Under the pieces are notes generated by a model. That model saw only the letters and a list, made by a program, of their open reading frames with translations. It made no database searches and was not told the DNA's origin. Positions 51,500-58,865 of a stretch of DNA of 60,898 nt are shown here, in pieces (the stretch's first letter is position 1; each line of letters begins with the position of its first letter). The position numbers and the translations under genes are program-made. The stretch comes from an uncultured bacterium (lineage in GTDB: Bacteria > Bacillota > Clostridia > Oscillospirales > Oscillospiraceae), in assembly GCA_946548895.1 (NCBI GenBank), contig CAMNQF010000015.1, positions 1 to 60,898 of the forward strand, written 5' to 3'.

Positions 51500-52204
51500 T
51501 TATGCCACGGCGGAGAAGGGGACCCGGGGGTCGCTCTGCCCCTGGTTCTGCTGCCCTGCCTGCTGGCCGCCGCCGGCCTTGGTGACGGTGCGGGTGGTGC
51601 CGCCGGAGACATACACCTTGCCGCACTCGGGGCAGATGCTGGTGTGGTAGGTGACGGACTGGCTGACCACCTTGCGGTCCTCCCGCTGGGCCTTGGCCTG
51701 TTCCCGCACCACGTGCTCGTTCTCATGCCCGCGGACGGCGGAAGCCGCCTGCTCCGGGGCCACGTTGGTGGGGGTCTTGAAGGACACGCCGGGGTCGTCG
51801 GAGCCGTCCTGGTATTTGCGCTCCTTGCAGGTCTGGCACTCGCCCTCCTCCATGACCTCCTGGGGGCTCTTGGCCTCCTCCGGGGCGGCGGCCTGATCCT
51901 TGGCGTTCAGGGCGCCGGCGGCGTTTTCCGCCTCCTCAGGCTGGCGGATCCGCATCCGCACGGCCATTTCCGCCGGGTCGGAGGCAAAGCGGAGCAGCCC
52001 CTGCTGGGCGGGGTCCTCCCGGCTGTCCACCGGGCGTACCGGGGTGACGGGCTGGACCGGGGTTTCCGGCTGGGGGGCCTTATGGGCGGTCATCACCAGG
52101 GCGGAGCCCTGGGCCTTTCCCGCGGCCTGGGGCTGGGCGGAGCGGGCGGCATAGGCCGCGCCGTAAGAGCTATAGGTGGAATAAGGGGAAATGGCATTGA
52201 GCAT
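51500..52204 (-). CDS. SprA-related putative metalloprotease
   Basis: A 234-aa protein starting MLNAISPYSTYSSYGAAYAA. It has a variable N-terminal half and the SprA-related core: CQTCKERKYQDGSDDPGVSF, an HExxH motif in AVRGHENEHVVREQA, and a second CxxC in ICPECGKVYVSGG. The two CxxC pairs could bind zinc and HENEH could be a metal-binding active site; activity is not established for the family. The ATG at 52204 follows GAGG by 8 bases; a GTG at 52213 overlaps that site. No signal peptide is seen. The role is unknown. Confidence 0.78.
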   Translation of the reverse strand: MLNAISPYSTYSSYGAAYAARSAQPQAAGKAQGSALVMTAHKAPQPETPVQPVTPVRPVDSREDPAQQGLLRFASDPAEMAVRMRIRQPEEAENAAGALNAKDQAAAPEEAKSPQEVMEEGECQTCKERKYQDGSDDPGVSFKTPTNVAPEQAASAVRGHENEHVVREQAKAQREDRKVVSQSVTYHTSICPECGKVYVSGGTTRTVTKAGGGQQAGQQNQGQSDPRVPFSAVA

Positions 52205-52280
52205 TTCAATCACCTCATCAAAGGAAAGTAAGGCAAAGCGTCTCTATGACCATTATACCAGACAGGGCGGAAATTGCAAG

Positions 52281-52514
52281 CTATTTCCGCCGGGATTTGG
52301 GATATGGCTCCCGCTGGTCCGTCAGGCCCAGCAGGTAGTCCACGCTGGTCTCATAGAACTGAGCCAGCTTGACAGCTTCCTCCAGTGAGAGAGCTTTTAA
52401 CCCACGCTCAGTTTTAGAGTAATTGGATTGATTGGTGTTCAAGAGCTCCGCAATCTGTTTCTGCGTCAAATCGGCATCCTCGCGTAAGTCTCGGATTCTC
52501 AGGTACATAGTCAT
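52281..52514 (-). CDS. XRE-family transcriptional regulator
   Basis: A small regulator of 77 aa (75 if the ATG at 52508 is used). The helix-turn-helix is DLTQKQIAELLNTNQSNYSK, followed by the Xre-type tail LSLEEAVKLAQFYETSVDYLLGL. It is low in GC relative to its neighbours. It is divergent from a small ORF, and an inverted repeat between them could be its operator. The start is uncertain: GGTG is the only ribosome-binding-like sequence. Confidence 0.85.
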   Translation of the reverse strand: MTMYLRIRDLREDADLTQKQIAELLNTNQSNYSKTERGLKALSLEEAVKLAQFYETSVDYLLGLTDQREPYPKSRRK

Positions 52515-52539
52515 CACCAAAGCTATGATACCGTAGGCC

Positions 52540-52579
52540 AAATTTACCTATTGACAGAAAGGTAGAATTTAACTATAAT
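52540..52579 (+). promoter_or_regulatory. Sigma-A promoter with overlapping palindromic operator
   Basis: TTGACA (52551-52556), a 17-base spacer and TATAAT (52574-52579): both boxes perfect. An imperfect inverted repeat, AAATTTACCT (52540-52549) with AGGTAGAATTT (52560-52570), straddles the -35. It is a plausible binding site for the adjacent XRE regulator, which would repress the small ORF. Confidence 0.82.
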
Positions 52580-52596
52580 GCAACAAGGTGATGAAA

Positions 52597-52743
52597 ATGG
52601 TCGATTACAAGGAGCTCTATCTGAAAATGTTCCGCGCCACAGAGGACGCGGTGCGGATTTTGATTGCCGCCCAGCAGGAGTGCGAGGAGCTGTACCTTTC
52701 CGCGCCGGAGACGGAAATCATCCCGCTGGACGCGGAAAAATAG
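52597..52743 (+). CDS. Small conserved-looking ORF behind a perfect promoter
   Basis: A 48-aa ORF beginning MVDYKELYLKMFRATEDAVR and ending LDAEK. It is predicted as one helix and a short tail (ILIAAQQECEELYL). AAGGTGAT lies just upstream; ATG at 52591 would add two residues. The consensus promoter directly upstream and the terminator directly downstream support expression. Small ORFs of this pattern are, in my recollection, common beside XRE regulators in clostridial genomes and mobile elements; no function is known. Confidence 0.68.
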   Translation: MVDYKELYLKMFRATEDAVRILIAAQQECEELYLSAPETEIIPLDAEK

Positions 52744-52770
52744 CCCCCCTCTGAGGAATTCAGAGGGGGG
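52744..52770. terminator. Hairpin between the small ORF and bioY
   Basis: A perfect 11-bp stem (52744-52754 with 52760-52770) with a 5-base loop, between converging genes. Confidence 0.75.
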
Positions 52771-52779
52771 CCGCGTATT

Positions 52780-53364
52780 TTACAGCAGGCCGGCCCGCTC
52801 CAGCCCCCGCCGGACGGGCACGCCCACCGCCAGCGCCGCGGCCAGCTTGATGAGGTCGCAGGGGATGAAGGGGATCACGCAGGCGGCCAGGGCCTTCTCC
52901 AGCCCCACCCCCGCCTGGACGCAGTACCAGGCGGTGCCGAAGGCGTACAGCACCGCCGTGGCCAGGATCATCCCCAGGGCCTGGAGGGCCAGCATGACGG
53001 CCGCGTCCTTCTTTTCCCGGCCCGAGAAGCGGCGCCAGGCGAGCTCCGCCGCCGTCCCGGCCAGGAACATCATGGGCAGATAGCCCACCAGATAGCCTCC
53101 CGTGGGGCCCGCCAGCCGCTCCGCGCCCCCCATGTAGTTGCTGAACACCGGCAGGCCCACAAAACCCACCAGCAGGTACACCAGGGTGGACAGCGTCCCC
53201 CACCTGCCGCCCAGCAGGCAGGCCGTCAGGTAGATGGCGAAGGTGCCGCCGGTGATGGAGATGGGGCCGATGGGGATGGAGACGGGGGCGATCACGCACA
53301 TCACCGCCGCCATGACGGCGCACAGCGCCAGCTGCCGGGTGCCGGCCAGAGTTTTCGCGGTCAT
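52780..53364 (-). CDS. bioY: BioY biotin transporter substrate-binding component
   Basis: A 194-aa membrane protein, the S-component of an ECF biotin importer, with six helices. The family signatures are GPISITGGTFAIYLTACLLG and the biotin-site region ERLAGPTGGYLVGYL. The ATG at 53364 follows GGAGGG; the longer upstream frame has no merit. The energy-coupling EcfAT proteins are not in the window. A BirA-type operator overlaps its promoter, so expression should fall when biotin is plentiful. Confidence 0.94.
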   Translation of the reverse strand: MTAKTLAGTRQLALCAVMAAVMCVIAPVSIPIGPISITGGTFAIYLTACLLGGRWGTLSTLVYLLVGFVGLPVFSNYMGGAERLAGPTGGYLVGYLPMMFLAGTAAELAWRRFSGREKKDAAVMLALQALGMILATAVLYAFGTAWYCVQAGVGLEKALAACVIPFIPCDLIKLAAALAVGVPVRRGLERAGLL

Positions 53365-53377
53365 AAGGGTCCCTCCA

Positions 53378-53430
53378 TTGTAAACTAAAATTCGGTATTC
53401 AGTATACAATAGACGCCGCCCCACTGTCAA
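53378..53430 (-). promoter_or_regulatory. bioY promoter with BirA-type operator
   Basis: Minus-strand promoter: TTGACA (53430-53425), an 18-base spacer, TATACT (53406-53401). The dyad TTGTATAC-N16-GTTTACAA (53409-53378) overlaps the -10, and resembles the Firmicute BirA biotin operator (TTGTTAAC/GTTAACAA-type half sites). Confidence 0.82.
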
Positions 53431-53518
53431 GGAGTTTTTCCGGGCATTGCGTTTTCCCCCGGGATGTGGTAGGATAACAGCAATTTCAGCTTGTCGGGCA
53501 GAACGCCGGGAGGTTTCC

Positions 53519-54544
53519 ATGAACATAAAATATCTGGTCCAGCGGGCGCTGCACATGAACTACAAGGCTATGGCGGAGAAGATCGGCTCCATCCACAAAA
53601 AGACGGGCCGGTCCCGCTGGGCCATATTCCGGGATATGCGGGACTGCGCGGTGAAGTACGGCGCGGGCTATATGGACTACGACCTGTTCGAGATGTACAA
53701 CCTGACCCCGGCCCAGCGGGACACCTACCTGACCCGGGGGCGGAACAACGAGCTGGTGGCCCGGTACAACGACAAGGCCCACATGGACGAGCTGGGGGAC
53801 AAGATCAAATTCAACGCCAAATTCGCCCCCTTCCTCCACCGGGAGTGGGTGCCGGTGACGGGGGAGAACCGGGAGGAGGTGCTGGCGTTTCTGGGCCGGC
53901 ACCCGGTGTTCATGGCCAAGCCCGCCAAGGGCAGCTGCGGCTGGGGCATCGAGAAGCTGCGCACGGAGGACTTCCCCTCTCTGGACGCCCTCTACGGCCA
54001 TCTGGCGGAAAGGGCCCCCCTGCTGGAGCTGGAGGAGGTCATTGAGCAGCACCCGGCGGTGGCGGCCATTTACCCCGGCTCCATCAACACGGTGCGGATG
54101 GTGACCATCCGGGGGAAGAGCGGGCGGGTGTACCTGGTGACGGCCATGTTCCGCATTGGGAACGGCAAGTTTGTGGACAACTTCAACAGCGGGGGCATGG
54201 TGGCCCCCATGGACCCGGAGACGGGGACGGTGACCGACCGGGCGCTGGACAAGCGGAAGAACCTGTATGGGAACCACCCCGCCACCGGGACCCCCATTCA
54301 GGGCTTTGTGTTCCCGGACTGGGACCGGGCGGTGGAGCTGGTCACCCAGGCGGCCCAGGTGGTCCCCGAGGTGGGGTATGTGGGGTGGGATGTGTGCTTC
54401 ACCCCGGATGGGCCCTGCCTGGTGGAGGGGAACCAGTTCCCCGGCCACGACATCTATCAGCTGCCGGTGCACACGCCGGATAAAATCGGCATCATGCCCC
54501 GGTTCCGGGCCATTGAGGCCCAGGAGAAAGCGCTGGAACAGTGA
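53519..54544 (+). CDS. Sugar-transfer-associated ATP-grasp protein
   Basis: A 341-aa cytosolic protein resembling the ATP-grasp ST family. The N-terminal helical part (HKKTGRSRWAIFRDMRDCAV) leads to the ATP-grasp fold: FMAKPAKGSCGWGIEKL (ATP-binding loop), SINTVRMVTI and the metal-binding end VGWDVCFTPDGPCLVEGNQFPG. Members of this family occur in glycan or teichoic-acid-like gene sets; the reaction is not defined. The ATG at 53519 follows GGGAGG. No glycosyltransferase is adjacent. Confidence 0.82.
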   Translation: MNIKYLVQRALHMNYKAMAEKIGSIHKKTGRSRWAIFRDMRDCAVKYGAGYMDYDLFEMYNLTPAQRDTYLTRGRNNELVARYNDKAHMDELGDKIKFNAKFAPFLHREWVPVTGENREEVLAFLGRHPVFMAKPAKGSCGWGIEKLRTEDFPSLDALYGHLAERAPLLELEEVIEQHPAVAAIYPGSINTVRMVTIRGKSGRVYLVTAMFRIGNGKFVDNFNSGGMVAPMDPETGTVTDRALDKRKNLYGNHPATGTPIQGFVFPDWDRAVELVTQAAQVVPEVGYVGWDVCFTPDGPCLVEGNQFPGHDIYQLPVHTPDKIGIMPRFRAIEAQEKALEQ

Positions 54545-54545
54545 G

Positions 54546-54580
54546 ACAGCCCCCGCGCCAACGGCGCGGGGTCTGTTTTG
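54546..54580. terminator. Terminator after the ATP-grasp gene
   Basis: A 9-bp GC stem (54551-54559 with 54563-54571), extended by ACAG/CTGT pairing after one mismatch, then TTTTG. Confidence 0.82.
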
Positions 54581-54601
54581 CGCTGGTTTCGGATTGGAGC
54601 T

Positions 54602-56533
54602 TCACAGCCGGACCACCGGGACCCCGTGGGCCTGGGCCCAGTCCGCCTCCCGGCCGTGGCAGGTGAACAGCAGGATCTGCCGGTCCTCCGCCAGGGAGCG
54701 CAGAAGCTCCAGGGCCAAAGCGCAGCGCTGGTCGTCGAAAAAGGCCAGGGCGTCGTCCAGCACCAGGGGGGCGTCCGGCACGGTGAGCTTGCAGATGGCC
54801 AGCCGCACGGCCAGGTACAGCTGCTCCGCCGTGCCGGCGGACAGGGCCAGGGCGGGCCGGGGGAGGGGGTCCCCCTCCGCCGCCGCCTGGGCGGAGAAGT
54901 CCCGGGCCAGGGACAGCTTGTCCCACCGCCCCCCGGTGAGGGCGGCGAAGAGCGCCCCGGCCTCCCGGTTCAGCGCCGGGGAAAACCGCTGGCGCAGGGC
55001 GTCGTTGGCGGCGGACAGGGCGTCCAAGGCGGCGGTCAGGGCGTCGTACTCCTCCGAGCGGCGGGCCAGCTGCTCATCCAGTTGGCTCCGGCGGGCTTCC
55101 AGGTCCTCGGGACCGCCCATGTGGGCCAGAATGCCCTCCGCCCGGGCCAGCTCACCCCGCGCCCGGTCCAGATCCCGGTCCACAGCGGCCAGCCGGGCGG
55201 CGGCGGCCTCCTTGGACTGGGCGGGGGGATGGAGCATCTCCAGGGTGTCGAAGAGCTGGCCCCCCTGGGCGGCCAGGTCGTCCACCCGGCGGCGGGCGGC
55301 GGCCTCGGCGGCACGGGCCTGGACCGCCGCCGCCAGCCCTTCCCGGTATCCGGCGGCCTGGTTCAGCCAGTCCCCATCCTTCGGGACGGGGACAGATGGA
55401 GCCGCAAGGACCTCTTTGGCGCGGCGCGCCAGCTTCCGTCCGTCCAGCAGGCACCAGACCGAGCCCAGCACCGCCATACCGGCAAGCGCGGCAATGAACC
55501 AAGTCCCCTCCAGCAGCTTTGCCGCAAGCATCAGCAGCATGGGCAGCCCCAGAAGGATACCCATCAGCAGTTCCATCTGCCCGCGCTGGCGCTGTTTTTC
55601 CGCTTCCGCACGCCGCGCTTCCCGGCGGCGGTTCTCCTCCAGCGCCTCCTCCCGCTCGTCCTGCTTCTTCTGGGCGAAGGCCCACGCCTCCTCTCCAGTC
55701 ATGGTGCCGAACACCGGGTGGGGCCTGTCCTCCGGGACGGCTTCCTTTGCCTTCTCCCACTCCATGTATGCCTCGCCGTAGCGGCGGTTCAGCGCGTGCT
55801 TCTCGATCCGCGCCCAAATTTCCAGGTCGGATTGAAGCTCCTCCCGCTTTGCCTCCAGGCGTTTCAGCTCCTGTTCCGCCGACCCTTTCCGGCGGCGGGT
55901 CTGGTCCATCTCCCGGAGGGCGCTGTCCAGGCCCGCCCGCTCCTCCTCCAGCTGGGGGATGAGCCCGTTGGCCCGGTTGGCCCGGCGGCGGTTGCGCCAG
56001 TCTTTCAAGGTGCGCTCCACGGCGGACCAGGCCACGTCCTCCTCCCCGGAGGTGGCCAGGGCGGAGATGCGGGCCTCCAGCTCCCCGCTGGAGCCGATGG
56101 CCGCGCCCCCCCGGCCCACAAAGGCGGAGCGCAGGTATACCTCCCGGCTCACGCCGGTGAGACGTTCGCCCGCGCCGGCGGCGGTCAGGCCGGGAACCGG
56201 GTCGCCGGAGGCGGTGTATACCGCCTGAAATCCGCCGAAGGGGTTGGTTTTTGTGGGAGAGCGCCGGAGGGTGACCTCCCGGCCCCGCCACTCCAATTCC
56301 ACCTCCCCGGCCATGGGAGCCCCCGACCAGGGCTGATAGCGGGTCTTGTCCGCCAGGAAGCCGGTTTTGTCCCGCTCCCGGGTGTCGATGCCGTAGAGCA
56401 TGGCCTTCCAGAAGCCCGCCCAGGTGGATTTGCCCCCCTCGTTGGGGGCGGTGATGACGGTGAGGCCGGGGCCGGGTTCCAGCACCGCCCCGTCCAGACC
56501 ACCGAAGGCGGCGGTCATTTTTTTGATCCTCAT
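54602..56533 (-). CDS. YhaN/SbcC-like ATPase with membrane hairpin
   Basis: A 643-aa SMC-like ATPase. Walker A is VITAPNEGGKSTWAGFWKAM near the N-terminus; the signature ALSAGTAEQLYLAVRLAI and Walker B APLVLDDALAFFDD are at the C-terminal end. Between them are coiled coils and, at about residue 335-380, two hydrophobic helices (LLMGILLGLPMLLMLAAKLL and WFIAALAGMAVLGSVWCLL). It is shorter than Bacillus YhaN (over 900 aa). The ATG at 56533 overlaps the stop of the nuclease gene, so the two proteins form a Rad50-Mre11-like pair. The membrane hairpin would tether the complex. Confidence 0.87.
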   Translation of the reverse strand: MRIKKMTAAFGGLDGAVLEPGPGLTVITAPNEGGKSTWAGFWKAMLYGIDTRERDKTGFLADKTRYQPWSGAPMAGEVELEWRGREVTLRRSPTKTNPFGGFQAVYTASGDPVPGLTAAGAGERLTGVSREVYLRSAFVGRGGAAIGSSGELEARISALATSGEEDVAWSAVERTLKDWRNRRRANRANGLIPQLEEERAGLDSALREMDQTRRRKGSAEQELKRLEAKREELQSDLEIWARIEKHALNRRYGEAYMEWEKAKEAVPEDRPHPVFGTMTGEEAWAFAQKKQDEREEALEENRRREARRAEAEKQRQRGQMELLMGILLGLPMLLMLAAKLLEGTWFIAALAGMAVLGSVWCLLDGRKLARRAKEVLAAPSVPVPKDGDWLNQAAGYREGLAAAVQARAAEAAARRRVDDLAAQGGQLFDTLEMLHPPAQSKEAAAARLAAVDRDLDRARGELARAEGILAHMGGPEDLEARRSQLDEQLARRSEEYDALTAALDALSAANDALRQRFSPALNREAGALFAALTGGRWDKLSLARDFSAQAAAEGDPLPRPALALSAGTAEQLYLAVRLAICKLTVPDAPLVLDDALAFFDDQRCALALELLRSLAEDRQILLFTCHGREADWAQAHGVPVVRL

Positions 56534-57660
56534 GGCCGGATGTCCTCCCCTCCCTCCAGAGCCGCCAGGCCGAACCGGGCGGCCAGCAGGAGCTTGTCCC
56601 GATCCCCCTCCGCCGCGGTTTCCAAACGGGACCGCATTTCCCGCAGGAACAGCCCGGTGAGGGAGTCCTCGTCCGCCCGGGCCCACAGGTCCACCGGCAG
56701 GGCGGTCTGGTCCCGCAGCTCCACGTGGAAGAAGCGGGGGGCGGCCAGGGCGGTCAGGGCGTCCAAGTCGGGGGCGGCGCGGCTCTCCCCGGTGAGCAGG
56801 ATACGCACCAGGTCGGGGCTCTCTATCCGGGGGAGCCAGTCCGAAAAGGAATTGGCCTCCACAGATTCAATTCGGTACTGCCGCCTGCAGACCTGGACAA
56901 ATTTCCCCGACACGGGGCCCGACGTCACCTTTACGGAGACCACGGCGGGGCCGTCCGGCGTGGAGACGGCCGCCTGGGCCGGTTCTCCGATGTACACGAT
57001 CCACGCCCCCTTGGGGCCCAGCTCGTCAAAGCCCCGGCCCTCGGGGCAGCCGGGGTAGGCCCAAAGCGTTTGACCCGCCCTGCCATTTCCGGCGGCGTGG
57101 ACGTGGCCCAGGGCGGCGTATACGGCTCCGCTGCGCTCCAGGGAGCCCGGGGCGATGGGGGCGTAGCTGCCCGCCGTACCCACCTCGCCGTGGAGGCACA
57201 GCAGGTGGGTTTTCCCGTCGTCAGGGGCGGTAAAGCCCGCCAGCGGATCGTCCTCCCGGTGGGGGGCTGTAAAGGCGCAGCCATGTACAACGCAGTTGAG
57301 CTGGGGAAGCTCTATCCCTTGCAGCTCAGGGGCTGTAAAGATATGTACATTGTCAGGCCAGAAGTCCCCGGCATAGGGCGATTTTTCGTGGAACCAGTCG
57401 TGGTTCCCCGGCGCGATGAACACCGGCACGGCCATATCGCCCAGGGCCTGGGCCAGTGAGCGGACCGTCTCCGGGTACACGCGGTCCCCGTCCAGCAGGT
57501 CGCCGGGGAGGAGGACCAGGTCCACCTTCTCTTCCCGGGCCAGCGCGGCCAGGCGGGCGGGGACGTCCCGCAGCTCCCGGCGGCGCAGGGCGCTCTTGTC
57601 CGGGGGCAGGCCGGTGAGGGGGGAGTCCATGTGGAAATCGGCGGCGTGAAGCAATTTCAT
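56530..57660 (-). CDS. YhaO/SbcD-like DNA nuclease (metallophosphoesterase)
   Basis: A 376-aa calcineurin-type phosphoesterase of the Mre11/SbcD/YhaO group. Metal ligands sit in LLHAADFHMDSP, LVLLPGDLLDGD, APGNHDWF, HLLCLHGEV and AALGHVHAAG. It probably cuts DNA ends together with the downstream ATPase, with which it overlaps by 4 bp. The DFH-x-D arrangement and the pairing favour YhaO. GGAG precedes the ATG. Confidence 0.9.
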   Translation of the reverse strand: MKLLHAADFHMDSPLTGLPPDKSALRRRELRDVPARLAALAREEKVDLVLLPGDLLDGDRVYPETVRSLAQALGDMAVPVFIAPGNHDWFHEKSPYAGDFWPDNVHIFTAPELQGIELPQLNCVVHGCAFTAPHREDDPLAGFTAPDDGKTHLLCLHGEVGTAGSYAPIAPGSLERSGAVYAALGHVHAAGNGRAGQTLWAYPGCPEGRGFDELGPKGAWIVYIGEPAQAAVSTPDGPAVVSVKVTSGPVSGKFVQVCRRQYRIESVEANSFSDWLPRIESPDLVRILLTGESRAAPDLDALTALAAPRFFHVELRDQTALPVDLWARADEDSLTGLFLREMRSRLETAAEGDRDKLLLAARFGLAALEGGEDIRP

Positions 57661-57689
57661 AGGTTTTTCTCCATCTATTATTAGGATAT

Positions 57690-58016
57690 CTACCAGCGCG
57701 TCATATTTGTCTCAAATTTTTTTGCGTATGACCGCTTTAATTCATCAGCAGAAATTCCGTAGCACAGCATTACATCATTGTAATACATCAGAACATCCGC
57801 CATTTCTTCTACCAGCTCTTTTCTCAGTTCAGTGTCCGTAATCGCTTTCAGATCCCCATATTTTTTAACGATATCAATCACTTCCCCGATTTCACCTATC
57901 ATCCACAGCAATTTGTTTTTTCCTGTTTCCGGCGAAATGGGCTCCCATTGACCTCTATATTTGTCCTGAAGCGTTTTTTGCATTTCCTGCATTTCATTGA
58001 TGGTAAAATCCGTCAT
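57690..58016 (-). CDS. MazG-like nucleotide pyrophosphohydrolase, low GC
   Basis: A 108-aa all-alpha NTP pyrophosphohydrolase of the MazG/dUTPase-like group. The metal-binding motif is split as WMIGEIGEVIDIVKKYG (ExxE) and ELVEEMADVLMYYNDVM (ExxD). It would hydrolyse an NTP to NMP and PPi, cleaning the nucleotide pool. The gene is clearly AT-richer than everything around it (codons ending in A/T, Lys/Ile/Asn-rich), which suggests recent acquisition. It lies on the same strand between ymdB and the yhaO-like gene. Confidence 0.82.
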   Translation of the reverse strand: MTDFTINEMQEMQKTLQDKYRGQWEPISPETGKNKLLWMIGEIGEVIDIVKKYGDLKAITDTELRKELVEEMADVLMYYNDVMLCYGISADELKRSYAKKFETNMTRW

Positions 58017-58028
58017 AAATCTTTCCTC

Positions 58029-58805
58029 TCAACTAATATCCACCCGCTGGACGGCCACGCACCGCTTGGCGGCGGCGTCGATCTCGAAGAGGACCGCGCC
58101 CATGCGGCAGGGACCCTCGGCGGGCTGGAACCGGCGGGGCAGCCCCCCCAGGAAGCGGTTGACGGCCTGGTCGGGGCGCACGCCGATGACCGACTGGCTG
58201 GGGCCGGTCATGCCCAGGTCGGTGACGAAGCCCAGCCCCTGGGGGAGCACTTGGCAGTCGGCGGTGGGTACGTGGGTGTGGGTGCCCCACAGGGCCTGGA
58301 CCCGGCCGTCCAGATACCAGGCCATGGCCCCCTTTTCGCTGGTGGCCTCGGCGTGGAAGTCCACCAGGGTCAGGTCGGCGCCGCCCTCCTTCAGGATTTC
58401 GTCCATTCTGGTGAAGGGGTTGTCAAAATTGGAGTTCATCTCCGCCCGGCCGATGAGGTCCACCACCCGGACGCGGAGCCCCTGGGGGCCGTCGAACACC
58501 CCCCAGCCCCGGCCCGGGGCCCGGGCGGTGTAGTTGGCGGGGCGGATGATGTAGGGATTGCCCTCCATATAGTCTACAATCTGGCGTTTATCCCAGGTGT
58601 GATTCCCCATAGTTATCACATCCGCCCCGGCGGAAAAGATAGCGTCAGCCTGGGCGGGAAGCAGGCCGTCGCAGGCGGCGTTTTCCCCGCACACCACGGT
58701 GAAGTGCACGCCGTGGAGTCTGCGCAGGGCGGGCAGGTGCCGGGTGAGGAAGTCCACCCCGGCGTCCCCCACCACGTCGCCCACGGCCAGTACATGAATG
58801 TTCAT
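58029..58805 (-). CDS. ymdB: YmdB-family cyclic nucleotide phosphodiesterase
   Basis: A 258-aa metallophosphoesterase (TIGR00282/YmdB family). Metal ligands lie in LAVGDVVGDAG, VVCGENAACDGLL, ITMGNHTWDKR, LVDFHAEATSEK and ALWGTHTHVPTAD; TDLGMTGP is a further family block. Bacillus YmdB hydrolyses 2',3'-cAMP and affects biofilm and motility decisions. AGGAGG precedes the ATG at 58805. Confidence 0.94.
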   Translation of the reverse strand: MNIHVLAVGDVVGDAGVDFLTRHLPALRRLHGVHFTVVCGENAACDGLLPAQADAIFSAGADVITMGNHTWDKRQIVDYMEGNPYIIRPANYTARAPGRGWGVFDGPQGLRVRVVDLIGRAEMNSNFDNPFTRMDEILKEGGADLTLVDFHAEATSEKGAMAWYLDGRVQALWGTHTHVPTADCQVLPQGLGFVTDLGMTGPSQSVIGVRPDQAVNRFLGGLPRRFQPAEGPCRMGAVLFEIDAAAKRCVAVQRVDIS

Positions 58806-58865
58806 TAGAAAGCCTCCTCTGCAAAAAGACCAGGGGATGGAGCTCCGATCCCCCGGTCCGTCCAA

